This document shows positions 24,353 through 33,237 of a stretch of 64,000 nt of DNA, in pieces. The DNA is taken from contig JBJMKO010000111.1 in the NCBI GenBank assembly GCA_045805805.1, positions 1 to 64,000 on the forward strand, read 5' to 3'. Below the pieces are notes generated by a model that worked only from the letters and a program-made list of their open reading frames with translations, made no database searches and had not been told where the DNA came from. This DNA comes from VRUE01 sp045805805. Lineage in GTDB: Bacteria > Actinomycetota > Thermoleophilia > Solirubrobacterales > 70-9. A program made the position numbers and the translations under genes. How positions within the stretch are numbered: position 1 is the stretch's first letter; each line of letters starts with the position of its first letter.

Positions 24353-25459
24353 CTAGCCGAGCTCGATCACGCTGCGGATGCCGTCCTGGGCCTCCATCAG
24401 CTCGAAGCCGCGGTTGACTTCGTCGAGAGAGATGCGGTGGGAGATGAAGGGCTCGACGTCGATCTCGCCGGCCAGGCAGCGATCGATCAGCTTCGGAACC
24501 TGATCACGGCCCTTGACGCCGCCGAAGGAGGAGCCGGCCACGCGGCGGCCGGTGATCAGCAGGCGGGGGACGACGTCGAGCGTCTCCCCCTTGCCGGCCA
24601 CCCCGGCGACCGTGCACAGGCCCCAGGCCATCCGTGCCGCTTCGACCGCCTGGCGCATCACGGCGACGTTGCCGGTCGCCTCGAAGGTGTAATCGGCGCC
24701 GAAGCCACCGGTCATCTCAAGGATCGCCTCGACGGTGCCATCGCCCCCTTCGATCACGTCGGTCGCGCCCTGACCGCGGGCCAGCTCGAGCCGCTCCGGC
24801 GAGAGGTCGACGCAGACGATCCGCTCGGCGCCCTGCAACCGGCAACCGGCGACCACACCCAAGCCGACCATCCCCGCCCCGAAGACGGCGCAGGTGCTGC
24901 CCGGCTTCACCGCGGCAGTGTTGATCGCCGCACCGAGGCCGGTCGAGAGGCCGCAGGCAAAGAGACAGGCTTGCTCGAAGGGCGCCTCCGGATTGATCTT
25001 GGCCAGGGCGATCTCCGGCATCACCGTGTACTCGGCGAAGGTCGAACAGCCCATGAAGTGGCGGATGCCGTCGCCCTCGCGTGAAATCCGGGTGCTGCCG
25101 TCGGGGAGGAAACCCTTGTTCTGCTGCTCGCGGATCGCCAGGCAGAGGTTGGTCCGCGGGTCGAGGCAGTGGACGCACTCGCCGCACTGGGGCGAGAAGA
25201 GGGTGACGACGTGGTCGCCCGGGCGCAGCGAGACGACGTCGGGGCCGACACTCTCGACGACCCCGGCCCCCTCGTGGCCGAGCACGGTCGGCGCGTAGCC
25301 CGACGGGTCGGCGCCGGAGGCCGTGTAGAGGTCGGTGTGACAGACGCCGCAGGCGGCGAGGCGGACCAGCACCTCTCCCGCCCGCGGCTCGGCGAGCTCG
25401 ACCTCTTGTACCGCAAGCGGCTCGCCGAACTCCTCGAGAACCGCCGCGCGCATCTTCAT
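24353..25459 (-). CDS. zinc alcohol dehydrogenase, class III (formaldehyde dehydrogenase) type
   Basis: A 368-residue medium-chain dehydrogenase. Catalytic zinc ligands appear in C-G-V-C-H-T-D and G-H-E-G-A-G-V-V-E; the structural zinc lobe is C-G-E-C-x-x-C-x-x-P-x-x-N-L-C. NAD binding is at F-G-A-G-M-V-G-L-G. Length and pattern fit class III enzymes that oxidise the thiol adduct of formaldehyde, with mycothiol or a similar thiol in actinobacteria. It is the third gene of an SDR-formate dehydrogenase-alcohol dehydrogenase unit, 23 bases after the formate dehydrogenase. General alcohol oxidation is the alternative. Confidence 0.88.
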   Translation of the reverse strand: MKMRAAVLEEFGEPLAVQEVELAEPRAGEVLVRLAACGVCHTDLYTASGADPSGYAPTVLGHEGAGVVESVGPDVVSLRPGDHVVTLFSPQCGECVHCLDPRTNLCLAIREQQNKGFLPDGSTRISREGDGIRHFMGCSTFAEYTVMPEIALAKINPEAPFEQACLFACGLSTGLGAAINTAAVKPGSTCAVFGAGMVGLGVVAGCRLQGAERIVCVDLSPERLELARGQGATDVIEGGDGTVEAILEMTGGFGADYTFEATGNVAVMRQAVEAARMAWGLCTVAGVAGKGETLDVVPRLLITGRRVAGSSFGGVKGRDQVPKLIDRCLAGEIDVEPFISHRISLDEVNRGFELMEAQDGIRSVIELG

Positions 25460-25482
25460 CTTCGACCCACCCTGCCCCCGAG

Positions 25483-26685
25483 TCAACCGCTCTTGAAACG
25501 GGCGGCCTCCTCCGAGCCGCCCGTCGCGTCGCCCTCGCTGTAGGAGTGGGCGCCGGCGCCGGCGAGCTTGCCGCCGTCGACGATCAGGTACTCCTCGCGG
25601 ATCGGTCGCCCGTCGAACCAGCACTCGAGGATCTCGCGCGTCCCGGCGGCGTAGCGGGCCTGCGCGGAGAGGCTGGTGCCGGACGTATGCGGAGTCATGC
25701 CGTGGTGGGGCATCGAGCGCCAGGGGTGGTCCCGGGGCGCCGGTTGAGGGAACCAGACGTCGCCGGCGTAGCCCGCCAGCCGGCCGCTCTCGCAGGCCCG
25801 CGCGACTGCGTCGCGGTCGCAGATCTTGCCGCGCGCGGTGTTGATCAAGTAGGAGCCCCGCTTCATCCTGGCGAGCATCTCCGCGTCGAAGAGGTTCTCG
25901 GTCTCGGGGTGCAGCGGCGCGTTGATCGTCACCACGTCGCACACCTCCACCATCGACTCCGCGTCGGGGTGGAAGGTGACGCCGAGCTCCTCCTCGACCT
26001 CGGCCGGCAGGCGATGCCGATCCGTGTAATGCAGGCCGACCCCGAAAGGCTTCAGCCGGCGCAGGACCGCCGAGCCGATCCGTCCCGCGGCAACCGTGCC
26101 GACCTGCATGCCCTCGAGGTCGTAGGAGCGCGAGACGCAGTCGGCGATGTTCCAGCCGCCCTCGACCACCTGCTGGTAAGAGGGGATGTAGTTGCGGACC
26201 AGGGCCAGGATCATCATTACGACGTGCTCGGCGACGCTGATGCTGTTGGAGTAGGTCACCTCGGCAACGGTCAGGCCGCGCTCGATCGCCGCCTGCAGGT
26301 CGACGTGGTCGGAGCCGATCCCGGCGGTCAGCGCCAGCTTCAGCTGCGGCGCCCTGGCGATCCGCTCGGCGGTTAGGTAGGCGGGCCAGAACGGCTGGGA
26401 GATGACGACCTCCGCCTCGGGCAGCTCGCGCTCGAAGACCGAGTCCGGGCCATCCTTGTCGGAGGTGACGACCAGCCGGTGCCCGCGCTTCTCGAGGAAC
26501 TCGCGCAGGCCCAGCTCCCCCGAGACGCTGCCGACCAGCTCGCCCGGTGTGAAGCCGAGCGCCTCGGGCGTCGGCGTGCTCTGACCGTCGTGATAGCGCT
26601 CAATCGACGGTACGTCGTCGCGCGCGTAGGTCGGCGGGTAGCCGTCGACCGGATCGTCGTAGAGCACGCAGAGCACGTTCGCCAT
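25483..26685 (-). CDS. fdh: NAD-dependent formate dehydrogenase
   Basis: A 400-residue D-2-hydroxyacid dehydrogenase-fold enzyme. The whole length follows the pattern of NAD formate dehydrogenases: V-L-Y-D-D-P-V-D-G-Y-P at the start, S-Q-P-F-W-P-A-Y-L, Y-S-N-S-I-S-V-A-E-H (substrate Asn), N-T-A-R-G-K (catalytic Arg), Q-P-A-P-x-D-H-P-W and T-P-H-T-S-G-T (catalytic His), and the C-terminal A-H-S-Y block. It oxidises formate to CO2 with NAD. With the neighbouring dehydrogenase it completes formaldehyde to CO2. The start is only 2 bases from the SDR stop. Confidence 0.95.
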   Translation of the reverse strand: MANVLCVLYDDPVDGYPPTYARDDVPSIERYHDGQSTPTPEALGFTPGELVGSVSGELGLREFLEKRGHRLVVTSDKDGPDSVFERELPEAEVVISQPFWPAYLTAERIARAPQLKLALTAGIGSDHVDLQAAIERGLTVAEVTYSNSISVAEHVVMMILALVRNYIPSYQQVVEGGWNIADCVSRSYDLEGMQVGTVAAGRIGSAVLRRLKPFGVGLHYTDRHRLPAEVEEELGVTFHPDAESMVEVCDVVTINAPLHPETENLFDAEMLARMKRGSYLINTARGKICDRDAVARACESGRLAGYAGDVWFPQPAPRDHPWRSMPHHGMTPHTSGTSLSAQARYAAGTREILECWFDGRPIREEYLIVDGGKLAGAGAHSYSEGDATGGSEEAARFKSG

Positions 26686-26687
26686 CG

Positions 26688-27701
26688 CTAGACCACCTTC
26701 TCACTCACCAGGCTCCGCCCGCAATCGGCAACCGTGTCCTCGACCGGGCGGGGCGACCAGTCGAGTTCGACTTCCGCCTTCGTGCTCGACATCTCGACCT
26801 TGCGGCCGAGCTGGCCGGCGATCGAGCGGACGCCAGGGTCGAAGATCCCCATCGCGCGGACGACGAGGTCCGGGACGTTTCGCTTCGGCACTTTCGCGGC
26901 GTCGGTCCCGAGGCGGTCTCGAAGCACCGCGGCGACTTCCGAGAGCCACTGGAACCGCGCGACGGCGATGAAGCGCTCGCCACCTGCCTCCGGAATCGTC
27001 ATCGCCCTGATGTGCAGGTCGGCGACGTCGCGGACGTCGACGATGCTGAAGCCGATCCACGGCGCTCCGGGCATCCCCTTCAGCAACCGCTCGATCAGTT
27101 CGAGTGAGTAGGAGCGGTCGTCGCTCAGCACCGGGCCGAGGATCGCGCCGGGGTTGACGACCGCCAGCTTCTCGACCTCTCCCCGTTCCTTGATGAGGTC
27201 CCAGGCGGCGCGCTCGGCGATCGTCTTCGAGCGCGTGTACGGGGTCAGCTTGGGATGGTCGGAGTCGGTCCAGTCGGCCTCGGTCAACGGTGCCGAGGCA
27301 TGATTGGTGCTGCCACCGACGGCGGCTATCGAGGAGGTGATGACGACGCGGCCCACCCCGGCGTCGAGGGCGGCCTTCAGTACCCGCAGGGTCCCCTCCC
27401 GCGCCGGGACGATCAGCTCGTCGGGGTCTTTGGGCTGCTGTGGCGGGAACGGGGAGGCGACGTGGAGGACGTAGTCGCAACCCTCCACCGCCTGCCCCCA
27501 GCCCTCGTCGCTGAGCAGATCCGCGGCCAACACCGAGAGGTTGTCGCCGACGTCGACCTCGGGCTCCAGCCTGGCGCGGACCTCCGGCTCCCGCGAGATG
27601 TCCCGCACGGTGGTACGCACCCGGTAGCCACGGCGCAGCAGCTCGACCAGGCACCAGCCGCCGAGATAACCCGAGCCGCCGGTGACGAGGACCGTCTCCA
27701 T
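26688..27701 (-). CDS. NAD(P)-dependent SDR reductase (dihydroflavonol-4-reductase-like)
   Basis: A 337-residue extended SDR. The nucleotide site is T-G-G-S-G-Y-L-G-G-W (residues 7-16). The catalytic region has S-S-I-A-A-V and Y-T-R-S-K (Tyr-x-x-x-Lys). Relatives reduce aldehydes or ketones. ATG 27701 starts the fold exactly; the frame extends far upstream without homology. It leads the formate/formaldehyde cassette and is divergent from a broken DUF2855 gene with only 25 bases between starts. The substrate is unknown; detoxifying aldehydes would fit its neighbours. Confidence 0.85.
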   Translation of the reverse strand: METVLVTGGSGYLGGWCLVELLRRGYRVRTTVRDISREPEVRARLEPEVDVGDNLSVLAADLLSDEGWGQAVEGCDYVLHVASPFPPQQPKDPDELIVPAREGTLRVLKAALDAGVGRVVITSSIAAVGGSTNHASAPLTEADWTDSDHPKLTPYTRSKTIAERAAWDLIKERGEVEKLAVVNPGAILGPVLSDDRSYSLELIERLLKGMPGAPWIGFSIVDVRDVADLHIRAMTIPEAGGERFIAVARFQWLSEVAAVLRDRLGTDAAKVPKRNVPDLVVRAMGIFDPGVRSIAGQLGRKVEMSSTKAEVELDWSPRPVEDTVADCGRSLVSEKVV

Positions 27702-27726
27702 CCGCGTGAGAGTATCCGGGTATCCG

Positions 27727-28600
27727 ATGAGCGACTTCCTGATCAAGCGCGACGACCCGCGCGAGTGCCGCGTTGCCGAGTCGGCGACGCCCGAGGTCGG
27801 GCCGGGCCAGGCGCTGCTGCGCGTCGACACCTTCGGGCTCACCGCAAACAACATCACCTACGCCGTGATGGGCGAGGCGATGTCCTACTGGGACTTCTTC
27901 CCCGCCGAGGAAGGCTGGGGCCGGGTGCCGATGTGGGGTTCGCCGAGGTGGAGCGCAGCGAGGTCGAGGGAGTCGAGGCCGGGACGCGGCTCTACGGCTA
28001 CCTGCCTCCCTCCTCTCACCTGCTCGTAACACCAGTGAACGTCAACGAGCAGGGGTTCGTCGACGGATCGCCGCACCGGGCGGCGCTGCCCTCGGCCTAT
28101 CACCGGTATTCGGCGATCGGGGCCGACCCCTTCTACCGCGCCGACACCGAGGAGATGCAGATGCTGCTGCGGCCGCTCTTCTTCACCTCGTTCCTGATCG
28201 ATGACCAGCTCGACGACGACGGGCTGACCGAGCGGGGGCCAATCGTGATCTCCAGCGCCTCGAGCAAGACCGCGATCGGCGCCGCCTTCCTCCTGGCGCA
28301 GCGCGAGGGAATCGAGCTGATCGGCCTCACCTCGCCGCGAAGCGTCGAGTTCGTCGAGGGCCTGGAGATCTACGGCCGCACCGCCTCCTACGACGGGTCA
28401 TCAAACGCTCCCAGGACTGGGGCGACGACGAGCTCATGCAACGCGCCGCCAACGCCTGGCACCCGTTCTGCGAGTGGACCGGCGGCTGGCTGGAGACGAT
28501 CCAGGGCCGGGACTTCGACGGAATCGAACGCTCCTACCTCGACGTCATCGAGGGCCGCGTCGACCCGAAGACCGCCCATGTGATCTCTCTCGCTGACTAA
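27727..28600 (+). pseudogene. DUF2855 family protein, frameshifted and internally deleted
   Basis: Three frames together give one DUF2855 protein. Frame 1 (27727 to about 27938) covers the N-terminus to V-P-M-W-G. A missing G in the run at 27935-27938 would restore the second frame (F-A-E-V-E-R to about residue 220). Near 28391-28397 the frame changes again, to V-I-K-R-S-Q-D-W-G and A-W-H-P-F and the natural stop. The region expected in between (about 80-100 residues) is absent. The product is therefore inactive unless this is an assembly error. The reductase-like family has no known reaction. Confidence 0.75.
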
Positions 28601-28696
28601 AACTCCAGGCACCCGAAGCACCCTCCGAGCCAGGCGCCGCCATTGCGGATAGCCGGGGATCGGCGACGCCGGTGGAGTTCTTGTCCGCGTTCAAAA

Positions 28697-28715
28697 GGCC
28701 ATAAGGGGCACTGGA
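28697..28715. repeat. half copy of the dispersed palindrome
   Basis: The reverse complement reads TTCCAGTGCCCCTTATGGCC, similar to the left arm of the palindromes at 9443 and 49652. No matching second arm of the same type is present. It lies 90 bases before an NHL-repeat gene. Confidence 0.45.
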
Positions 28716-28803
28716 ATTGCGAACGGCATCTGGTCTATGTAGGGTGATTATCACTCAATTTTTCACGAGCAATACGGACCAGACAAGGATGGAGGCGATC
28801 CAG

Positions 28804-30699
28804 ATGCATCGGAAGCACGGTTGGCGTCCTCGCGGAACAAACAGGCGGTTTGCCAAGGTTGCTCTCCAGTGCATGGCGTTTCTTGTCGCAGCCGCACTAA
28901 GCGCGATCGCAGGCATCCCCGCTTCGGCATCTGCTGCGCCTCCGACTGCGACCACTGAAGCGGCGACAGGGGTCAACTATGAACAGGCGACGCTTGAGGG
29001 CATGGTCGACCCCGAAGGCTCCCCCACCAGCTACTGGTTCGAATACGGCAAAACCGAATCCTACGGCGCCAAAATCCCGGTTTCGCCGGAATCGGTCGGC
29101 TCGGGCACCTCCAATGTCGCGGTCAGCCAGACCGTGACCGGCCTCAGCCAGAGCACTACCTACCACTTCAGGGTCGTAGCCGAAAGCGAAGCGGGAACGA
29201 CCAAAGGAGAAGACGGGTTCCTCAAGACCGCAGGCTTCGAGTTTGCCTTCGGAGAAGAAGGCCCCAGCAACGGTCAGTTCAAACAGCCGAACTTGGGGAT
29301 CGCAACCGATTCCGAAGGCAACATTTGGGTCACCGACACCGAAAACAATCGGGTCGAGGAGTTCAACTCCAAAGGCGAATACCTGTCCCAGTTCGGCAAA
29401 GAAGGCGCCGGTAACGGCGAATTCAATTCGCCGAAGGGACTCGCGATCGACTCTTCGGACAACATCTGGGTAGTCGACTCCGGCAACAACCGCGTACAGG
29501 AGTTCAACTCCAAAGGCGAATACCTCCTCAAATTTGGAGAAAAAGGCTCTGGCAACGGTCAGTTCAACTCCCCTTCTGGGATTGCTTTCGATTTCTCAAA
29601 CAGACCCATCATTGTCGATACCGGCAACAACCGAGTTGAGAAATTCAATTCCAAAGGCGAATTCCTTGCCCAGGTTGGCAAAGAAGGCACGGGCGATGCC
29701 GAATTCAGCTCACCTACGGGAATTGCAATCGACCCTTCAGCTCGGCTTTGGGTCACAGATACAGGCAACAATCGGATTCAACGATTCAATGCCTCTACCT
29801 TCAACTACATTTCCCAGTTCGGCAAAAAAGGCACAGGCAACGGCGAATTCAACAACCCCACCGGGCTCGCGAGCGACTTTCAGGAAAGGCTCTGGGTCGT
29901 CGACTCTGGCAATAACCGTGCGCAGAAGTTCAGTGTAACGACTGAACACGCAGGCGAATACCTGGATCAAGTTGGCAAAGAAGGCACGGGCCCCGGGCAG
30001 TTCATCGAACCGACCGGGATCGTGGCGCCCGCCGCACAGAAACTCCTGATCCTCGACACCGGCAATGATCGCGTGCAGAAGTGGACCGTCAAGGCCGAGG
30101 CGCCGACGGCGAACACAAATGTCGCGAGCAACCTCAAAACCACCTCGGTGACCCTGAACGCGAGGATCAACCCGGAGGCCTTCGCCACTAACTACTGGTT
30201 CGAATATGGCTTGACCGAAATCTACGGCGCCAAAGTCCCGCTCACGCCCGAACCGATCGGCTCAGGAACTTCCAACGTGCTGGTCGAACAGACCGTCACG
30301 GGCCTCAGCGAAGGTACCAAATACCATTTCAGGGTTGTCGCGAAAAGTGCAGCTGGGACGTCGTTTGGAAATGACCGGACGGTGAAAACATGCAAACCGG
30401 CCCCCGCAGCCACTACGGAAGCGGCTACCGCTATCGGATCGACCCAAGCGACGCTCAACGGCAAAGTCAATCCCGAAGGGTGCACTACCACCTACTGGTT
30501 CGAATACGGGACGACCGAAGCCTACGGAACGAAAATCCCTCTCATACCCGCATCCGTGGGCTCGGGCATCTCCAGCGTCGCGGTCAGCCAGACGCCGGCC
30601 GGGCTCAGCAAAGGCACCGAATACCACTTCCGCGTGGTGACAGAAAACGCGGCGGGCACGAGCAAAGGCACAGACAAAACATTCACTACGAGTCCTTAA
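28804..30699 (+). CDS. secreted NHL-repeat protein with fibronectin-like domains
   Basis: A protein of about 631 residues. A twin-arginine-like basic start and a hydrophobic stretch end at A-S-A-A-P. Then comes one fibronectin type III-like domain (T-Y-H-F-R-V-V-A motif), six NHL propeller blades with the repeated I-D-x-x-x-x-I-W-V-V-D-S-G-N-N-R-V-Q-E-F pattern, and two more fibronectin-like domains at the C-terminus. It is an outer surface or cell-wall protein, perhaps for adhesion or binding. ATG 28804 is chosen because GGAGG lies 8 bases before it. Base composition is lower in GC than its neighbours. Confidence 0.85.
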   Translation: MHRKHGWRPRGTNRRFAKVALQCMAFLVAAALSAIAGIPASASAAPPTATTEAATGVNYEQATLEGMVDPEGSPTSYWFEYGKTESYGAKIPVSPESVGSGTSNVAVSQTVTGLSQSTTYHFRVVAESEAGTTKGEDGFLKTAGFEFAFGEEGPSNGQFKQPNLGIATDSEGNIWVTDTENNRVEEFNSKGEYLSQFGKEGAGNGEFNSPKGLAIDSSDNIWVVDSGNNRVQEFNSKGEYLLKFGEKGSGNGQFNSPSGIAFDFSNRPIIVDTGNNRVEKFNSKGEFLAQVGKEGTGDAEFSSPTGIAIDPSARLWVTDTGNNRIQRFNASTFNYISQFGKKGTGNGEFNNPTGLASDFQERLWVVDSGNNRAQKFSVTTEHAGEYLDQVGKEGTGPGQFIEPTGIVAPAAQKLLILDTGNDRVQKWTVKAEAPTANTNVASNLKTTSVTLNARINPEAFATNYWFEYGLTEIYGAKVPLTPEPIGSGTSNVLVEQTVTGLSEGTKYHFRVVAKSAAGTSFGNDRTVKTCKPAPAATTEAATAIGSTQATLNGKVNPEGCTTTYWFEYGTTEAYGTKIPLIPASVGSGISSVAVSQTPAGLSKGTEYHFRVVTENAAGTSKGTDKTFTTSP

Positions 30700-30836
30700 G
30701 GAACTCCGCGCTTCCGCTTGCGCGAAGAGAGGAGTGAAGTCTTTAACTCTGTCCTAGAGTGTCGTGTCCGGCGGTGTCGGAAGGCCGTCGCAGATGCATT
30801 GCGTTAGCGCAACCTCTAGCAACAGGCCGCCGGTTG

Positions 30837-31235
30837 CTAAGCCGTTGCCATGACGATCTCGCAGTCGCCAGCGGTAAAGGAAGGTACTGCGAGCGCTCGC
30901 TTCTTGGGCAGCTTTGCCTGCCTGCCCTTGGGCCGGATGTCGATCATCAACTCGATCTCAAGGCCACTGGCGACCCGAATCAACCGCTCCACGCTGGGAT
31001 TGTGCTCGCCACTCTCCATGCGGGCGACGTCTGACTGATGGACCCCAAGCCGCTCGGCAAGTTGGCGCTGGGAAAGTTTGTGCTGCGCCCGATAGTGCGC
31101 CACCTCCACCGTGAGCCAGCGAGCGACCGCAGTCCTCTCCCACTCCGCCCGAAATGCCGGGTCGCGAAGATCCTCGGCAAGAGCCTCGTCATGGGATATG
31201 AGCCGATCTGAGGATATGAGCCGATCTGAGTTCAT
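30837..31235 (-). CDS. XRE-family helix-turn-helix regulator
   Basis: A 132-residue DNA-binding protein. The helix-turn-helix is at residues about 58-110: L-S-Q-R-Q-L-A-E-R-L-G-V-H-Q-S-D-V-A-R-M-E-S-G, followed by P-S-V-E-R-L-I-R-V-A. This type often acts as the antitoxin of HigBA-like pairs. No toxin gene lies next to it, so it is either a lone regulator or a remnant. The N-terminus contains an exact duplication of six codons. The start ATG 31235 precedes that repeat. Confidence 0.8.
   Translation of the reverse strand: MNSDRLISSDRLISHDEALAEDLRDPAFRAEWERTAVARWLTVEVAHYRAQHKLSQRQLAERLGVHQSDVARMESGEHNPSVERLIRVASGLEIELMIDIRPKGRQAKLPKKRALAVPSFTAGDCEIVMATA
31195..31230. repeat. 18-bp tandem duplication in the XRE gene
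   Basis: Two identical 18-base units (31195-31212 and 31213-31230, GATATGAGCCGATCTGAG) code for the repeated residues S-D-R-L-I-S in the N-terminus of the regulator. The frame is kept. Confidence 0.9.
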
Positions 31236-31325
31236 CCTTGGTGCCTTCGGCAAAAATAACAAACTTGTAATTGCTCAAGATCGCAGACCTCGAATCCGAG
31301 AGGCCCTGCCGCTACCGTTTGATCG

Positions 31326-32252
31326 ATGACTGTTCCCAACCCGTGGCCTTCTGTCTCCTACACGGACTGGCGGGAGACCTGCGACACGCTCCATGCCCAT
31401 ACGCAGGTCTTGGGGAAGCTCGCCGCGGAGTTGGCGCCACCCGAGCCGCAGCTCCAGCATGCGGCGCTGCGCTTGACCGCGCGGGGCTGGGAGACGGGGC
31501 CGCTGCCGGCGCCCGACGGCTCAGGCGCGTTCGTCGTCGCGCTTGACCTGCGCACGCATGAGGTCGTGGTCGAGCACAGCGACGGCCGGACCGTGAACGT
31601 CCCGCTGACGCCGAATCGGGCGGTCGGTACCGTCACCCGCGAGCTACTGGGAGCGATCGGCGGTCTGGTCGGTGCGGTCGAGATCGACCCGACGCCGCAG
31701 GAGGTGACGTGGAGTGTGCCACTCGACGAGGACGACGAACACGCGAGCTACGACTCCGATCGGGTCGCGTCCTACTTCGCTGCCGCCACTCAGGCGGCGC
31801 TCGTCCTGGCTGCCTTCAGGGCGCCGTTTCGTGGCCGGTCCACACCGGTCAACGCCTGGTGGGGCTCGTTCGACCTGGCGGTGAGCCTTTTCTCCGGGTC
31901 GCCCGCCGACCCCCCGTCGGAGGACTTCATCATGCGCAACTCGATGGACTCCCAAGAGGTCGCGGTGGGATGGTGGCCCGGCGACCCCAAACTGGGCAAG
32001 GCGGCGTTCTACACTTACGCCCACCCGGCACCGGAGGGGTTCGCCGACGGCATTCTCTCCCCGGCGTCCGCCCGCTGGAACGGCGAGCTCGGCCTGTATG
32101 TCCTCGAGTGGGACGACGTTCGCGCCGGCGACGATCCACACGCGTTCGCGCTCGAGTTCGCCCGCTCCGCGTTCCAGCATGCTTGCCTCGTGTGTGGCTG
32201 GGACGAGGGGCTCGCCGCAAGCGCCGAAGGAACGCCGCCGCCGGTCGTGTAG
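31326..32252 (+). CDS. DUF5996 family protein
   Basis: A 308-residue soluble protein. The start W-P-S-V-S-Y-T-D-W-R-E-T-C-D-T-L-H and T-A-R-G-W-E-T-G-P-L-P matches the DUF5996 family. Aromatic residues and P-x-x-W-W-G/F-D-L-A-V-S-L-F-S-G suggest a small-molecule-binding fold, but no catalytic motif is recognised. No operon partner is obvious: it is divergent from the XRE gene, and a DNA duplication follows its stop. Confidence 0.75.
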   Translation: MTVPNPWPSVSYTDWRETCDTLHAHTQVLGKLAAELAPPEPQLQHAALRLTARGWETGPLPAPDGSGAFVVALDLRTHEVVVEHSDGRTVNVPLTPNRAVGTVTRELLGAIGGLVGAVEIDPTPQEVTWSVPLDEDDEHASYDSDRVASYFAAATQAALVLAAFRAPFRGRSTPVNAWWGSFDLAVSLFSGSPADPPSEDFIMRNSMDSQEVAVGWWPGDPKLGKAAFYTYAHPAPEGFADGILSPASARWNGELGLYVLEWDDVRAGDDPHAFALEFARSAFQHACLVCGWDEGLAASAEGTPPPVV

Positions 32253-32255
32253 GCC

Positions 32256-32289
32256 CTTAGAGCCCCATCGTCTTGGCGATGATTTCCCG
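32256..32289. repeat. 34-bp direct repeat, copy 1 (acyl-CoA dehydrogenase tail)
   Basis: It matches 33204-33237 with two mismatches. The second copy is the coding end of the acyl-CoA dehydrogenase. On the minus strand this copy still reads E-I-I-A-K-T-M-G-L-stop. The two copies flank the SDR gene. Confidence 0.8.
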
Positions 32290-32359
32290 TTAGGAGAGGG
32301 GCATCCAAGGGGTAGGTCGAAACAAAGCAGCTGCTCGTGAGACGACCGAAGGGAAGGCG

Positions 32360-33124
32360 ATGAGGACCCAACTTGAGGGAACAGTTGCGCTGATCACCGG
32401 TGCCAGCAGCGGCATCGGAGAGGCAACCGCACACGCGCTGGCGAGCCGGGGGGCAAAGGTTGCGCTGGCAGCCCGGCGCCTGGAGCGACTCGAGCGACTT
32501 GCCGCCGAGATCGGCGGTCAGGGCCATACCGCCCTTTCGATCCAGGCCGACATCGCCGATCAGGGACAGGCGATCGCCGCCGTCGACCGCACGGTCGGCG
32601 AGCTGGGCCGCCTCGACATCGTCGTCAACAACGCCGGTGTGATGCTGCTCGGGCCGATCGAGGACGCCCCCACCGAGGAATGGGACCGGATGATCGACCT
32701 CAACCTCAAGGGCCTGATCAACGTCACCCACGCTGCCCTCCCCCATCTGCTCTCGGCCGCGGAGGACTCCGAGCGAGGCTGCGCCGACGTGGTCAACATC
32801 AGCTCCGTCGCCGGCCGCGTCGCCCGTGCCGGCTCCGGCGTCTACAACCTGACCAAGCACGGGGTCGGGGCCTTCAGCGAGTCCTTCCGCCAGGAGTTCG
32901 CAGCGAGGAAGGTCAGGTCGACCGTGATCGAGCCCGGCGCCGTCGACACCGAGCTCACCGACCACCTCCGCGACGGCGTCAGGGAGCAGGTGCGTGAGAG
33001 CCTCGCCGACGCCCGCGCACTCGAGGCGGCCGACGTTGCCGACGCCATCGCCTATGCGGTGACCCGGCCATGGCACGTCTCCCTCAACGAGATCCTGATC
33101 CGGCCGACCGAGCAGAAGCGCTGA
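32360..33124 (+). CDS. short-chain dehydrogenase/reductase (SDR)
   Basis: A 254-residue classical SDR. The cofactor site is T-G-A-S-S-G-I-G, then N-N-A-G-V, the catalytic Ser in N-I-S-S-V-A and Y-N-L-T-K (Tyr-x-x-x-Lys). It oxidises or reduces an alcohol/ketone with NAD(P). GAAGGGAAGGCG before the ATG is a good ribosome site. The gene is enclosed by a 34-bp direct repeat, which suggests that it arrived or was moved here. The substrate is unknown. Confidence 0.9.
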   Translation: MRTQLEGTVALITGASSGIGEATAHALASRGAKVALAARRLERLERLAAEIGGQGHTALSIQADIADQGQAIAAVDRTVGELGRLDIVVNNAGVMLLGPIEDAPTEEWDRMIDLNLKGLINVTHAALPHLLSAAEDSERGCADVVNISSVAGRVARAGSGVYNLTKHGVGAFSESFRQEFAARKVRSTVIEPGAVDTELTDHLRDGVREQVRESLADARALEAADVADAIAYAVTRPWHVSLNEILIRPTEQKR

Positions 33125-33203
33125 GCCACACAGCGGGGCGACTACAGGATGCGACGGTCAGGCTCCCCTGACCCCGAAGGCCCTTCGATCGGCTGCCGAG
33201 AAG

Positions 33204-33237
33204 CTTAAAGCCCCATCGTCTTGGCGATGATTTCTCG
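33204..33237. repeat. 34-bp direct repeat, copy 2
   Basis: The second copy of the repeat at 32256; it includes the last codons and stop of the acyl-CoA dehydrogenase. Confidence 0.8.

Noticed and set aside
31326..32252. Toxin partner for the adjacent XRE regulator
   Set aside because: The product is a 308-residue DUF5996 protein on the other strand, not a RelE/HigB-sized toxin.
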